Shown here in pieces: positions 43,258 through 52,513 of a DNA stretch of 64,000 nt. A program made the translations under genes and the position numbers. The notes beneath the pieces were generated by a model, which was not told where the DNA came from, did not search any database, and saw nothing but the letters and a program-made list of their open reading frames with translations. Position 1 is the first letter of the stretch. Each line of letters starts with the position of its first letter. The DNA is from Flagellimonas olearia (GTDB lineage Bacteria; Bacteroidota; Bacteroidia; Flavobacteriales; Flavobacteriaceae), in NCBI RefSeq assembly GCF_009184425.1, contig NZ_WELG01000001.1, positions 909,033 to 973,032 on the forward strand, given 5' to 3'.

Positions 43258-45291
43258 ATGGAATTTAGCACGGTACTCCTTATTGTTCTTGCAGCGGTTG
43301 CCGTGCTATCCATGGTCCTTTATCAATACTTTTATAGAACCCCAAAAAAGGGTTCCTTGACAATAATACTGGCCACATTACGGTTTTTCACCTTGTTCTG
43401 TGGCCTTTTGTTATTGATCAATCCCAAATTCGTCAATAGAGACTATTTTTTGGAAAAGGCCAATCTCATCGTGTTGGTCGACAATTCTTCATCCATTCAA
43501 GAGACCCAATCCAAAAGCTCTATTTCGGAAATAACCCAGCGTCTCATGGAGAATCCTTTGCTTCAAGAACGCTTTTCCATTTATGCCTATGCCTTTGGAA
43601 AAGATATCCGCGCCATGGACTCCCTTGGGTTCAATAAAAGGAACACCGATATTTCCAATGCGCTTTCTACGGTGGATGAGGTCTTTGTAAATGGCACCAA
43701 CGCTGTGGTTCTTTTAACGGATGGTAACCAAACCTTAGGTAGGGATTACGAGTATCTCAACTTGGGAAGCAATCTTTCCATAAATCCAGTTGTGGTAGGT
43801 GACACCACGAATTATGAGGATATTTCCATTGGCCTCATCAACACCAATACCTATGCATTTTTAAAGAATAGGTTTCCTGTGGAGGCCACTGTTTTGTACA
43901 ACGGCCAACAATCCGTTTCCAAGGACGTCACCATGACCTTGGATGGCAAAGTGGTCCATAGGGAGCGGGTAGAACTCAATCAAACCCAAAACAGCCAGAC
44001 CCTACACACCTTGGTTGAGGCCCAGAGCGTGGGAATGAAAACCATTCGAGTTGAGGTGGAAACCTTGTCCAACGAAAGAAGTACCGCTAACAATAGAAAG
44101 GAAACTGCCATTGAGGTCATTGATGAAAGAACCAATGTGGTGATAATTTCTGATATGCTCCATCCGGATATGGGGGCGTTAAAAAAAGCAATTGAATCCA
44201 ATGAACAGCGTACCGTATCCATACATCCCCCAACCGTTTCCAACAGCGTTTTGGAAGAGGCAGACTTGCTTATCCTCTACCAGCCCAACCGAAAGTTCAA
44301 TGCTATATACGACCATATTTCAAAATCCGGTATAGGCACCTTTACCATAACAGGCACCAAAACGGATTGGAAGTTCCTGAACAGGGTGCAACAAAGTTTT
44401 CAGAAAGAGAACAATAATCAATCTGAAGATATTTTAGCCGTTCGCAACGCTACATTCCAGACTTTTGGTCTGGATGATTTCAATGTCAATGGATTTCCGC
44501 CATTAGAAGGCTTTCTGGGAAATATTGAACTGAACAAGAACGGGGAAATCATCCTCTACCAACAGATTCGCGGTGTGGATTTGGAAAGTCCATTATTTGC
44601 TGTTTTATCCGAAGGAAATCAGAAAGATGCCGTTTTATTCGGGGAAAATCTCTGGAAATGGCGTGCCCAGACCTTCAGGAATGACCAAAGTTTCCAAAAT
44701 TTTGATGCTTTTATAGGAAAGCTCATGGTGTATTTGAACAGTACAGGGCAACGAAATCGATTGGAACTCGACTACAACTTGATCTTTGATAATGCCAGCT
44801 TGGCACAGATACGAGCCTCCTATTTCGATGAAAGTTATCAGTTTGACCCAAGTGCAAGCATAAACATCCAAGTAGAGGGGAAAGACAATGGTTTTACCCG
44901 TGAATCCCCCATGTTGTTGAAAGGCAATTTTTTTGAAGTGGATCTGGGTGATCTGGAAGCAGGCGAATACCAGTTCACGGTTACGGTAAAAGACGCCAAC
45001 CTGAAACAATCTGGAACCTTCAAGATTTTGGATTTTAACCCGGAAGATCAGTTTACTTCTTCCAATTATGGAAAATTGGGGCGATTGGCCGAGAAGACGG
45101 ACGGCCACTTGTATTTCCCTAACAAGATTGACGCCTTGTTTGAAGAACTGACCACTTCGCAACACTATGTGCCCACACAAAAGAGCAAAGAGAATATTGT
45201 ATCTTTAATAGATTTCCGTATCCTATTGGGATTGATGGTCCTTACCCTTGCTTTGGAGTGGTTCATCAGAAAGTACAACGGATTAATTTAA
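43258..45291 (+). CDS. Membrane protein with VWA domain
   Basis: A 677-residue protein with two N-terminal helices (VLLIVLAAVAVLSMVLYQY, LATLRFFTLFCGLLLLI), a VWA domain in the periplasm (about 68-200) whose MIDAS motif is DNSSS at residues 75-79 and VVLLTDGNQT further on, several beta-rich Ig-like segments, and a C-terminal helix (FRILLGLMVLTLALEWFI) that returns to the membrane. This resembles the BatA/BatB-like or uncharacterised DUF-type VWA proteins of Bacteroidota. It begins 5 bases after fabG and is followed 13 bases later by an SPFH gene. Confidence 0.75.
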   Translation: MEFSTVLLIVLAAVAVLSMVLYQYFYRTPKKGSLTIILATLRFFTLFCGLLLLINPKFVNRDYFLEKANLIVLVDNSSSIQETQSKSSISEITQRLMENPLLQERFSIYAYAFGKDIRAMDSLGFNKRNTDISNALSTVDEVFVNGTNAVVLLTDGNQTLGRDYEYLNLGSNLSINPVVVGDTTNYEDISIGLINTNTYAFLKNRFPVEATVLYNGQQSVSKDVTMTLDGKVVHRERVELNQTQNSQTLHTLVEAQSVGMKTIRVEVETLSNERSTANNRKETAIEVIDERTNVVIISDMLHPDMGALKKAIESNEQRTVSIHPPTVSNSVLEEADLLILYQPNRKFNAIYDHISKSGIGTFTITGTKTDWKFLNRVQQSFQKENNNQSEDILAVRNATFQTFGLDDFNVNGFPPLEGFLGNIELNKNGEIILYQQIRGVDLESPLFAVLSEGNQKDAVLFGENLWKWRAQTFRNDQSFQNFDAFIGKLMVYLNSTGQRNRLELDYNLIFDNASLAQIRASYFDESYQFDPSASINIQVEGKDNGFTRESPMLLKGNFFEVDLGDLEAGEYQFTVTVKDANLKQSGTFKILDFNPEDQFTSSNYGKLGRLAEKTDGHLYFPNKIDALFEELTTSQHYVPTQKSKENIVSLIDFRILLGLMVLTLALEWFIRKYNGLI

Positions 45292-45304
45292 ATGTTATAA
45301 AACC

Positions 45305-46120
45305 ATGGATAGATTACCTAAGATTGCTTTACCGGCCTTAGCGGGCATTATTTTTCTGATCATATTTATTTCAAGATCTACAGTGACCATCGGTTCTGGG
45401 GAAGCCGGGGTTCTTTACAAATATTTTGGAGGAGGTGTGGTGACCGATGCTCCCCCCTTGGGCGAAGGATTCCACTTGGTTGCCCCATGGAACAAGGTGT
45501 TTGTGTACGAAGTTCGACAGCAAGAACAGCTTGAGAAAATGAACGTACTTTCCTCAAACGGTCTGGATATTAAACTCGAAGCCTCTGTTTGGTTCCAACC
45601 AAAATATGATGAGCTTGGTAAACTGCACCAAGAAAAAAGTGAACAATATATAGAACGAGTTTTGCTGCCGGCAATACGTTCTGCTGCCCGTAGCGTGGTT
45701 GGACGATACACCCCGGAACAGTTGTATTCCAGCAAGCGGGATGCCATTCAACAGGAAATCTTTGAAGAAACCCAAAAAATTGTGGATGACCAATATATTC
45801 AATTGAATGAGGTTTTGGTACGGGATGTAACCTTGCCACCTACCATAAAGGATGCCATTGAACGTAAGCTCAAGCAGGAACAAGAATCCTTGGAGTATGA
45901 ATTTAGATTGGTCACTGCCCAAAAAGAAGCGGAAAAAGTTCGAATCGAAGCACAAGGAAAAGCCGATGCGAATAAGATTTTAAGTGCTTCCCTTACGGAC
46001 AAGATATTGCAGGATAAAGGGATTGAAGCTACTTTAAAACTCGCCGAATCCCCCAATGCAAAAGTGGTAGTGGTAGGGTCTGGAGACGATGGTTTGCCCC
46101 TAATTTTGGGAAATAACTAA
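45305..46120 (+). CDS. Prohibitin-like SPFH domain protein
   Basis: A 271-residue protein with an N-terminal membrane helix (ALPALAGIIFLIIFISRSTV), an SPFH/PHB domain (about 28-190: IGSGEAGVLYKYFGGGVV, PPLGEGFHLVAPWNKVFVYEVR) and a coiled-coil tail (EFRLVTAQKEAEKVRIEAQGKADANKI in pieces) ending in a hydrophobic GLPLILGNN. Such proteins form large membrane rings that organise proteases or lipid domains, with FtsH/HflKC as a model. It is coupled to the VWA membrane protein, so the two may form one membrane complex (inference). Confidence 0.85.
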   Translation: MDRLPKIALPALAGIIFLIIFISRSTVTIGSGEAGVLYKYFGGGVVTDAPPLGEGFHLVAPWNKVFVYEVRQQEQLEKMNVLSSNGLDIKLEASVWFQPKYDELGKLHQEKSEQYIERVLLPAIRSAARSVVGRYTPEQLYSSKRDAIQQEIFEETQKIVDDQYIQLNEVLVRDVTLPPTIKDAIERKLKQEQESLEYEFRLVTAQKEAEKVRIEAQGKADANKILSASLTDKILQDKGIEATLKLAESPNAKVVVVGSGDDGLPLILGNN

Positions 46121-46131
46121 ATAAGTCTTTT

Positions 46132-46158
46132 TTGATAAAAAAATATGTCCTACTTTTG
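46132..46158 (+). promoter_or_regulatory. Promoter of the histidine operon
   Basis: TTG at 46132-46134, 16 bases, TACTTTTG at 46151-46158. The transcript would begin just before the leader peptide ATG at 46167. Confidence 0.6.
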
Positions 46159-46166
46159 ATTCCATA

Positions 46167-46220
46167 ATGAGAAACAAAAACGTACATCATCATTTTTACA
46201 CTTGCTCTCAAGCGAGGTAG
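46167..46220 (+). CDS. hisL: His operon leader peptide
   Basis: A 17-codon frame MRNKNVHHHFYTCSQAR followed by TAG. Three consecutive His codons (46185-46193) in so short a peptide, directly upstream of hisG and followed by a hairpin with a U-run, identify it as an attenuation leader. Stalling of the ribosome at the His codons when charged tRNA-His is scarce would leave 46206-46214 free to pair with 46256-46264 and prevent the terminator. Confidence 0.85.
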   Translation: MRNKNVHHHFYTCSQAR

Positions 46221-46264
46221 AGATGTATTGTTGTAATCAAAAATATATTCTAACCCGTTTGAGA
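46206..46264 (+). promoter_or_regulatory. Antiterminator pairing of the his attenuator
   Basis: TCTCAAGCG (46206-46214, the last codons of the leader peptide) can pair with CGTTTGAGA (46256-46264): nine pairs, one of them G-U. The second segment includes most of the 5' arm of the terminator, so the two structures exclude each other. Confidence 0.7.
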
Positions 46265-46285
46265 AATCAAACGGGTTTTGTTTTT
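46252..46285 (+). terminator. Attenuator terminator of the his operon
   Basis: Ten-base perfect stem AACCCGTTTG (46252-46261) / CAAACGGGTT (46268-46277), loop AGAAAT, then TTTTGTTTTT. A second CCCGTTTG at 46289-46296 could also compete for the 3' arm. Confidence 0.85.
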
Positions 46286-46322
46286 GTGCCCGTTTGGGTT
46301 GTCAAACACCAAAAAAAAAATA

Positions 46323-47180
46323 ATGACAAAGATTAGGATTGCGGTTCAAAAAAGTGGCCGGTTAAATGAGGATTCCCTCGCAATTTTGAAGGATTGTGGT
46401 ATTTCCATAGACAATGGAAAGGATCAGTTAAAAGCCACGGCCCGAAATTTCCCCTTGGAGGTGTTTTACCTTCGTAATGGGGATATTCCACAGTACCTAA
46501 GGGATGGGGTAGTGGATATTGCCATCATTGGGGAAAATGTGTTGGTGGAAAAAGGGCAGGACATTTCCGTTGTTGAAAAACTGAACTTTTCCAAATGCCG
46601 GGTCTCCTTGGCAGTTCCGAAGGGAGTAAAATACAACTCGGTAAAAGACTTGGAAGGAAAAAAAATAGCAACCTCTTATCCCAATACGGTAAATGGATAT
46701 TTGAAATCTAAAGGCGTTACGGCAGATTTGCACATTATCAACGGTTCTGTGGAAATTGCCCCAAACATTGGATTGGCCGATGGTATTTGCGATATTGTCT
46801 CTAGTGGAAGCACCCTCTTCAAGAACAATTTAAAAGAGGTCGATGTGATCTTGACCAGTGAAGCTGTTTTGGCGGTATCGCCCACCATATCCGAAGAGCG
46901 CATGGAGATTTTGAAAAAAATCCAGTTTAGGATAAAATCGGTATTACAAGCACGCCAGAACAAATATGTATTGCTGAATGCACCCAATGACAAGTTGGAC
47001 GAGATCATTTCGCTTTTGCCCGGAATGCGCAGTCCAACAGTATTGCCGTTGGCAGAAGAGGGCTGGAGCTCCGTACATTCAGTAATTACGAGGGATACCT
47101 TTTGGGAGGTCATTGATGCCCTCAAACAAGCCGGGGCCGAAGGAATTTTGGTATGTCCTATTGAAAAAATGGTACTGTAG
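46323..47180 (+). CDS. hisG: ATP phosphoribosyltransferase, long form
   Basis: First committed step of histidine synthesis: condensation of ATP and PRPP. The 285-residue protein has IRIAVQKSGRLNEDSLAIL, the PRPP loop region ISSGSTLFKNNLKEVD-like (DIVSSGSTL), and a C-terminal regulatory domain (about 215-285: GMRSPTVLPLAEEGWSSVHSVI) that binds histidine, so it is the long form that needs no HisZ. The ATG at 46323 is chosen because it follows the attenuator; a longer reading would begin inside it. It overlaps hisD by one base. Confidence 0.96.
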   Translation: MTKIRIAVQKSGRLNEDSLAILKDCGISIDNGKDQLKATARNFPLEVFYLRNGDIPQYLRDGVVDIAIIGENVLVEKGQDISVVEKLNFSKCRVSLAVPKGVKYNSVKDLEGKKIATSYPNTVNGYLKSKGVTADLHIINGSVEIAPNIGLADGICDIVSSGSTLFKNNLKEVDVILTSEAVLAVSPTISEERMEILKKIQFRIKSVLQARQNKYVLLNAPNDKLDEIISLLPGMRSPTVLPLAEEGWSSVHSVITRDTFWEVIDALKQAGAEGILVCPIEKMVL

Positions 47181-48463
47181 TGAAGCGAATAAATTTTCCA
47201 GAAAGAGAAAATTGGGAAGGAATCTTAAAAAGACCCACCCAAACCGTATCCGATATTGAGGGTACGGTCAATACTATCTTTGAAGAGATGAAATCCGGAG
47301 GGGATGCCGTTGTCAAAAAATATACGGAACGCTTTGATGGGGTTGCCTTGAACAATTTCAAAGTGACTTCAGATGAAATACAAAAGGCATCCGAATCCGT
47401 TTCCGAGGAGTTGCAACAAGCCATTAGCCTGGCACAAAACAACATTGAAAAGTTTCATGCGGCACAACGTACGGAAAGGGTAGAAGTGGAAACCATGCCC
47501 GGGGTATCCTGCTGGCAGGAAAAGAGACCCATCCAAAAAGTTGGATTGTACATCCCAGGGGGTTCCGCGCCACTTTTTTCCACTATTTTGATGTTGGCCA
47601 TTCCAGCCAAACTGGCGGGTTGTACAGAAATTGTACTCTGTACACCCCCAGACAAGAAAGGGGAAATCAACCCTGCCATTCTGTATACCGCACAACTTTG
47701 CGGGGTAACCCAAATCTATAAAGTAGGAGGTATACAGGCCATTGCGGGAATGACCTTTGGAACGGAATCCATCCCTAAAGTTTATAAAATCTTTGGCCCA
47801 GGAAACCAATTCGTTACCGTGGCCAAGCAACTGGCTACAAAATATGGGGTGGCCATTGACATGCCTGCCGGACCTAGTGAACTTTTGGTGGTGGCAGATG
47901 ATACGGCCAATCCAGCTTTTGTAGCGTCTGATTTGTTGAGTCAGGCCGAACATGGTGCCGATAGTCAGGTAATTTTGGTATCAACCTCAGAGAGTTTGAT
48001 CAATGCCGTAGAGGAGGAAATAAAGACTCAGCTAAAAGTGTTGCCTAGAGTTTCCATTGCTGAAAAAGCCATTGCCAACAGCAAATTGATTCAGGTGAAA
48101 AATGACCAAGAAGCCTTGGATTTGATCAACGAATATGGTCCCGAACACTTTATTGTATGTGTTGAAAATGAAGGCTTTTACCTTGATGGCATCCAAAATG
48201 CCGGTTCGGTGTTTATAGGGAACTATACCCCGGAAAGTGCTGGGGATTATGCTTCAGGAACCAATCACACCTTGCCCACCAATGGGTATGCCAAGCAGTA
48301 CAGCGGTGTAAACCTGGATAGTTTCATGAAAAGCATGACCTTTCAAAAAATATCCGAAGAAGGCATAGATAGAATTGGAAATGCCATAGAACTCATGGCC
48401 GAAGCGGAAGGCCTTCAAGCACACAAAAATGCAGTGACCCTAAGATTAAAACGCTCCAAATGA
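47180..48463 (+). CDS. hisD: Histidinol dehydrogenase
   Basis: Zinc-dependent oxidation of histidinol to histidine in two steps. The 427-residue protein has KVGLYIPGGSAPLFSTILMLAIPA (in pieces), IYKVGGIQAIAGMTFGT, the active-site region DLLSQAEHGADSQ with metal ligands Gln and His, and ASGTNHTLPTNG. The start is GTG at 47180, overlapping the hisG stop by one base. Confidence 0.96.
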   Translation: MKRINFPERENWEGILKRPTQTVSDIEGTVNTIFEEMKSGGDAVVKKYTERFDGVALNNFKVTSDEIQKASESVSEELQQAISLAQNNIEKFHAAQRTERVEVETMPGVSCWQEKRPIQKVGLYIPGGSAPLFSTILMLAIPAKLAGCTEIVLCTPPDKKGEINPAILYTAQLCGVTQIYKVGGIQAIAGMTFGTESIPKVYKIFGPGNQFVTVAKQLATKYGVAIDMPAGPSELLVVADDTANPAFVASDLLSQAEHGADSQVILVSTSESLINAVEEEIKTQLKVLPRVSIAEKAIANSKLIQVKNDQEALDLINEYGPEHFIVCVENEGFYLDGIQNAGSVFIGNYTPESAGDYASGTNHTLPTNGYAKQYSGVNLDSFMKSMTFQKISEEGIDRIGNAIELMAEAEGLQAHKNAVTLRLKRSK

Positions 48464-49509
48464 AAGCTGTATTCAACATAAAAAATATGGTCAGGGCTTC
48501 CGTGGACCAATTGAAACCCTATTCCTCCGCACGGGATGAATATGTTTCGGACGGTTCTGAAATGATTTTCTTGGATGCCAACGAGAATCCGTTTGAGAAC
48601 GGTGTCAATCGCTATCCAGATCCCTACCAGAGAAGCCTAAAATCACTCTTGGCCGAACAAAAAGGAGTTTCTGAGAGCAACATGCTTCTGGGAAATGGCA
48701 GTGATGAAGTGTTGGATCTTATTTTTAGGGCATTTTGTGAGCCTAATCGGGACAACATCATCACCTTGCCACCCACGTATGGCATGTACAAGGTTCTGGC
48801 GGGCATCAACGCGGTGGAGAACCGGGAAGTATTGCTGACACCGGATTTTGAACCCAACGTCCCTGAAACCCTGAAAGTGGTGGATGGGAACACCAAGTTG
48901 TTGTTCATTTGTTCACCAAACAACCCCACAGGAAACACCTTTACGGTGGATAAGGTGCAACAGTTATTGGAATCTTTTCAAGGGTTGGTAGTTATTGATG
49001 AAGCCTATATTGATTTTTCAGAAGAAGAGAGTTGGGTAAGTAAATTGGCGGGGTATCCCAATTTGATAGTGACCCAAACCCTTTCCAAAGCCTACGGTTT
49101 GGCGGGTATTCGACTTGGGATTTGTTATGCTTCGGAAGAAATTATTGCCATTTTAAACAAGATCAAACCACCCTATAATGTCAATCAGCTTACACAGCAA
49201 CAGGCTTTGCAACGTTTGTTGAACCAAGATGCGGTTGCCACTGAAGTCAACCAGATACTAATGGAACGAACGGCATTGATCCAGGCATTAAAAGCGTTGG
49301 CTTTTGTACAGGAAATATATCCAACAGATGCTAATTTTGTGTTGGTCAAGGTGGATGATGCCAATAAACGATATCAACAACTATTGGAGCAAAAAGTGGT
49401 GGTACGTAATAGAAGTACCCAACCCTTATGCGAAAATACCCTTCGGTTCACCGTTGGGACCCCAGAAGAGAACAAAACATTGATAGCCATTTTAAAACAA
49501 CTACCATAA
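48460..49509 (+). CDS. hisC: Histidinol-phosphate aminotransferase
   Basis: PLP-dependent transamination of imidazole-acetol phosphate with glutamate. The 349-residue protein shows [56 protein letters not shown] and the PLP lysine in [16 protein letters not shown]. It overlaps hisD by four bases (ATGA) and hisB by one. Confidence 0.95.
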   Translation: MKAVFNIKNMVRASVDQLKPYSSARDEYVSDGSEMIFLDANENPFENGVNRYPDPYQRSLKSLLAEQKGVSESNMLLGNGSDEVLDLIFRAFCEPNRDNIITLPPTYGMYKVLAGINAVENREVLLTPDFEPNVPETLKVVDGNTKLLFICSPNNPTGNTFTVDKVQQLLESFQGLVVIDEAYIDFSEEESWVSKLAGYPNLIVTQTLSKAYGLAGIRLGICYASEEIIAILNKIKPPYNVNQLTQQQALQRLLNQDAVATEVNQILMERTALIQALKALAFVQEIYPTDANFVLVKVDDANKRYQQLLEQKVVVRNRSTQPLCENTLRFTVGTPEENKTLIAILKQLP

Positions 49510-50645
49510 TGGGCAAGAAAGTATTATTTATTGATCGTGACGGGACCATTATAAAGGAAACGGCCGACGAACAGATTGATGCATTTGAGAAGATGATTTT
49601 TTATCCCAAGGCATTCACGTTTCTGGGGAAGATTGCCAAGGAATTCGATTATGAATTGGTCATGATCACCAACCAAGATGGTTTGGGTACGGATATTTTT
49701 CCAGAAGATACCTTTTGGCCGGTACACAATTTTATCATGAAATCTTTTGAGAATGAAGGAGTGGTTTTCGACGAAGTGTTTATTGATCGAACCTTTCCCA
49801 AGGACAATGCCAATACCCGTAAACCCGGAACCGGCATGTTGACCTCTTATTTTTCCGATGCCTATGATTTGGAGAATTCCTTTGTGATCGGAGATCGCTT
49901 GACGGATGTGGAATTGGCCAAAAATTTGGGTGCGAAGGGAATCTTCATCAATGACGACACCCATTTGGGGACAGGCGAGATTACGGTAAAACGTGAAGAG
50001 TTGGACGAGTTTATCGCCTTAGAGAGCAATGATTGGGAAAAAATCTATGAGTTTTTAAAACTGGAAAACCGTATTGGTGAAATTTCAAGAAAGACCAACG
50101 AAACGGATATCCAAATCAAATTGAATCTGGATGGCACCGGGAAAAGTGACATCCAAACCGGATTGGCCTTCTTTGACCATATGTTAGATCAGTTGGCCCG
50201 TCACGGACAAATGGATTTGGACATCAAGGTGGATGGCGATTTGGAAGTGGACGAACACCATACCATCGAGGATACGGCCATTGCTTTGGGCGAAGTGTTT
50301 TCAAAAGCCTTGGGCAATAAATTGGGAATAGAACGCTACGGTTTTTGTTTGCCCATGGATGATTGTCTGGCCCAAGTGGCCATAGATTTCGGCGGAAGAA
50401 ATTGGCTGGTGTGGGATGCTGAGTTCAAAAGGGAAAAAGTAGGGGACATGCCCACTGAAATGTTCCTGCATTTCTTTAAATCCTTCACGGACGGAGCCAA
50501 GGCCAATTTGAACATCAAAGCAGAAGGTGACAATGAACACCACAAAATAGAGGCTATTTTCAAAGCTTTTGCCAAGTCCATTAAAATGGCCGTGAAGCGG
50601 GATGCCGAGAAGATGGTATTGCCCTCAACCAAGGGCGTATTATAA
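49509..50645 (+). CDS. hisB: Bifunctional histidinol-phosphatase / imidazoleglycerol-phosphate dehydratase
   Basis: A 378-residue fusion. The N-terminal HAD phosphatase (about 1-165) has the nucleophile motif DRDGT (Asp9, Asp11), TNQDGLGTD and [19 protein letters not shown]. The C-terminal dehydratase (about 190-378) has [18 protein letters not shown] and [16 protein letters not shown] with metal-binding His. It carries out steps seven and nine of the pathway. The ATG at 49509 overlaps the hisC stop by one base. After it an 83-base gap contains a palindromic repeat element. Confidence 0.95.
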   Translation: MGKKVLFIDRDGTIIKETADEQIDAFEKMIFYPKAFTFLGKIAKEFDYELVMITNQDGLGTDIFPEDTFWPVHNFIMKSFENEGVVFDEVFIDRTFPKDNANTRKPGTGMLTSYFSDAYDLENSFVIGDRLTDVELAKNLGAKGIFINDDTHLGTGEITVKREELDEFIALESNDWEKIYEFLKLENRIGEISRKTNETDIQIKLNLDGTGKSDIQTGLAFFDHMLDQLARHGQMDLDIKVDGDLEVDEHHTIEDTAIALGEVFSKALGNKLGIERYGFCLPMDDCLAQVAIDFGGRNWLVWDAEFKREKVGDMPTEMFLHFFKSFTDGAKANLNIKAEGDNEHHKIEAIFKAFAKSIKMAVKRDAEKMVLPSTKGVL

Positions 50646-50650
50646 ACTAG

Positions 50651-50709
50651 GTCATTTCGAAGGAGTTTATGACTGAGAAATCTAGATTTCTCACTACGTT
50701 CGAAATGAC
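50651..50709. repeat. Palindromic REP-like element inside the his operon
   Basis: Outer arms GTCATTTCGAA (50651-50661) and TTCGAAATGAC (50699-50709) enclose an inner perfect palindrome GAGAAATCTAGATTTCTC (50675-50692). The whole 59 bases fold into one long hairpin with bulges. Elements with GTCATTTCGA arms and GAGAAATCT centres are frequent intergenic repeats in flavobacterial genomes (from memory). This is the only large gap in the his operon. Confidence 0.75.
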
Positions 50710-50728
50710 AACATACACATTACTATAA

Positions 50729-51313
50729 ATGAAGTTGGTGATAATCGATTACGGTGCAGGAAACATCCAAAGCATCAAGTTTGCCATACAACGCTTGGGG
50801 TTTGAAGCGGTCTTGAGCCATGATGCCGAAGAAATCCGGCAAGCGGACAAAGTTATTTTTCCCGGTGTGGGAGAGGCCAGTTCGGCGATGGCAAAGCTTC
50901 GGGACACTGGTTTGGACAAACTCATTCCCACGTTGAAGCAACCTGTTTTGGGCATTTGTCTTGGTATGCAACTCATGTGCAGCTCTTCGGAGGAAGGGAA
51001 TACAACCGGTCTGGGCATTTTTGATTTGGACGTGGTTAAGTTTCCCAATACCGTAAAAGTTCCCCAAATTGGGTGGAACCAAATCACAGAACTCCAATCC
51101 GATTTGTTCAAGGGAGTCCCTGAAAAATCCTATATCTACCTAGTGCATAGTTTTTATGCCCCAAAGGGTGAGGACACCATTGCAGAATCCGATTATGCAT
51201 TGCCCTATAGTGCTGCATTGCAGAAAGATAATTTTTACGGGGTTCAATTCCACCCTGAGAAAAGTAGCGAGGTGGGCAGTACCATTTTAGAAAACTTTTT
51301 AAAGGTGATTTGA
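50729..51313 (+). CDS. hisH: Imidazole glycerol phosphate synthase, glutaminase subunit
   Basis: Provides ammonia from glutamine to HisF. The 194-residue class I amidotransferase has the catalytic Cys77 in LGICLGMQLMCSSSEEG, the oxyanion region FPGVGEASSAMAKL, and the His/Glu pair in GVQFHPEKSSEVG. Its start follows the repeat element by 20 bases. A GNAT gene begins 2 bases after its stop. Confidence 0.95.
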   Translation: MKLVIIDYGAGNIQSIKFAIQRLGFEAVLSHDAEEIRQADKVIFPGVGEASSAMAKLRDTGLDKLIPTLKQPVLGICLGMQLMCSSSEEGNTTGLGIFDLDVVKFPNTVKVPQIGWNQITELQSDLFKGVPEKSYIYLVHSFYAPKGEDTIAESDYALPYSAALQKDNFYGVQFHPEKSSEVGSTILENFLKVI

Positions 51314-51314
51314 T

Positions 51315-51737
51315 ATGGAATACTATATCTCATCGGACAAGGATAAATTGGATGTTCCCAGAATCCACCAAGAGGTGAAATCTACCTATTGGGGTGGCTA
51401 TAGGACACCGGAAATGACTCAAAAGACTATCGATACCTGCCTTTGCTTTGGGGTATATTCCCATGAGGGTGAACAAGTGGGTTTTGCCCGTGTATTGACC
51501 GATAAAGTGGTTTTTGCCTACCTTATGGATGTCATCATTTTTGAACCACACAAAGGAAAAGGATTGGGGAAAAAGTTGGTAGCTACTATTCTGGAGCATC
51601 CAGATATCAAAGCGGTTCACACCGTTGGATTGAAGACCATGGATGCCCACGGACTATATGAACCGTTGGGATTTGCAAGGATAGGAGACTCTCCTTTGTG
51701 GATGGCCAAGGACAACGCTAAATACGATTACGAATGA
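51315..51737 (+). CDS. GNAT family N-acetyltransferase embedded in the his operon
   Basis: A 140-residue GNAT protein. Motif A is visible as [24 protein letters not shown] (acetyl-CoA loop Gly-Lys-Gly-Leu-Gly at about residues 81-85), and the C-terminal part has [24 protein letters not shown]. It lies 2 bases after hisH and overlaps hisA by four bases, so it is translationally coupled to pathway genes. The substrate is unknown; a role in histidine metabolism is only suggested by position. Confidence 0.82.
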   Translation: MEYYISSDKDKLDVPRIHQEVKSTYWGGYRTPEMTQKTIDTCLCFGVYSHEGEQVGFARVLTDKVVFAYLMDVIIFEPHKGKGLGKKLVATILEHPDIKAVHTVGLKTMDAHGLYEPLGFARIGDSPLWMAKDNAKYDYE

Positions 51738-52513
51738 GACTGATTCCAGCTATAGATATTATTGAGGGGAAATGTGTTCGTCTTTCCAAAGGCGACTACA
51801 ATACCAAGAAAGTTTACAATGAAGATCCCGTGGAAGTGGCCAAGGAATTCGAGGCCCATGGGATTCAAAACCTCCATTTAGTGGATTTGGATGGGGCAAA
51901 ATCCAGGCATATAGTCAACCACAAGGTATTGGAAAACATTGCTTCCAAAACCAATTTAAAGATTGACTTTGGGGGCGGTCTAAAAACCGATCAGGACCTT
52001 CACATTGCTTTTGAGAGTGGGGCCCATCAAATAACAGGAGGGAGCATTGCCGTTAAGAATTCGGACGTTTTTTTAGGTTGGTTGGAGAATTATGGTCCCA
52101 ATAAAATCATTCTTGGCGCCGATGCCCAAAATGAGAAAGTAGCGGTTTCGGGCTGGCAGGAGGAATCCGATCAAGAATTGGTTCCTTTTATCCAGTCTTA
52201 CCAAAAGCAGGGAATCCGATATGTGATCTGCACTGATATTGGCAAGGATGGCATGTTGGAAGGGCCTTCTTTCGAACTGTATAAAAAAATCATCTCCAAC
52301 ACCATGAAACATGAGACCATGATTACAGGAAGTGGTGTGGAGGACAAAGAGGTAATCGGCATCAACCTCATTGCCAGTGGTGGTATTTCAACTTTTGACG
52401 AACTGCCCAAACTTGCCGAAATGGGCTGCGAGGGAACCATCATTGGAAAGGCCATTTATGAAAACCGAATCAGTTTAAAGCAATTGGAAGCTTATATTCT
52501 TCAAAATGGATAA
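51734..52513 (+). CDS. hisA: ProFAR isomerase (phosphoribosylformimino-5-aminoimidazole carboxamide ribotide isomerase)
   Basis: A (beta/alpha)8 barrel isomerase, 259 residues, slightly longer than the usual 240-250 because of an extra loop (about 200-215, [21 protein letters not shown]) before [10 protein letters not shown]. The catalytic Asp8 is in [20 protein letters not shown]; the second Asp lies in [14 protein letters not shown]. It overlaps the GNAT gene by four bases and a DinB-like gene by eight. Confidence 0.95.
   Translation: MRLIPAIDIIEGKCVRLSKGDYNTKKVYNEDPVEVAKEFEAHGIQNLHLVDLDGAKSRHIVNHKVLENIASKTNLKIDFGGGLKTDQDLHIAFESGAHQITGGSIAVKNSDVFLGWLENYGPNKIILGADAQNEKVAVSGWQEESDQELVPFIQSYQKQGIRYVICTDIGKDGMLEGPSFELYKKIISNTMKHETMITGSGVEDKEVIGINLIASGGISTFDELPKLAEMGCEGTIIGKAIYENRISLKQLEAYILQNG

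Noticed and set aside
46278-46322. Longer HisG reading starting before 46323
   Set aside because: It would begin inside the attenuator U-run; ATG 46323 gives the normal HisG N-terminus.
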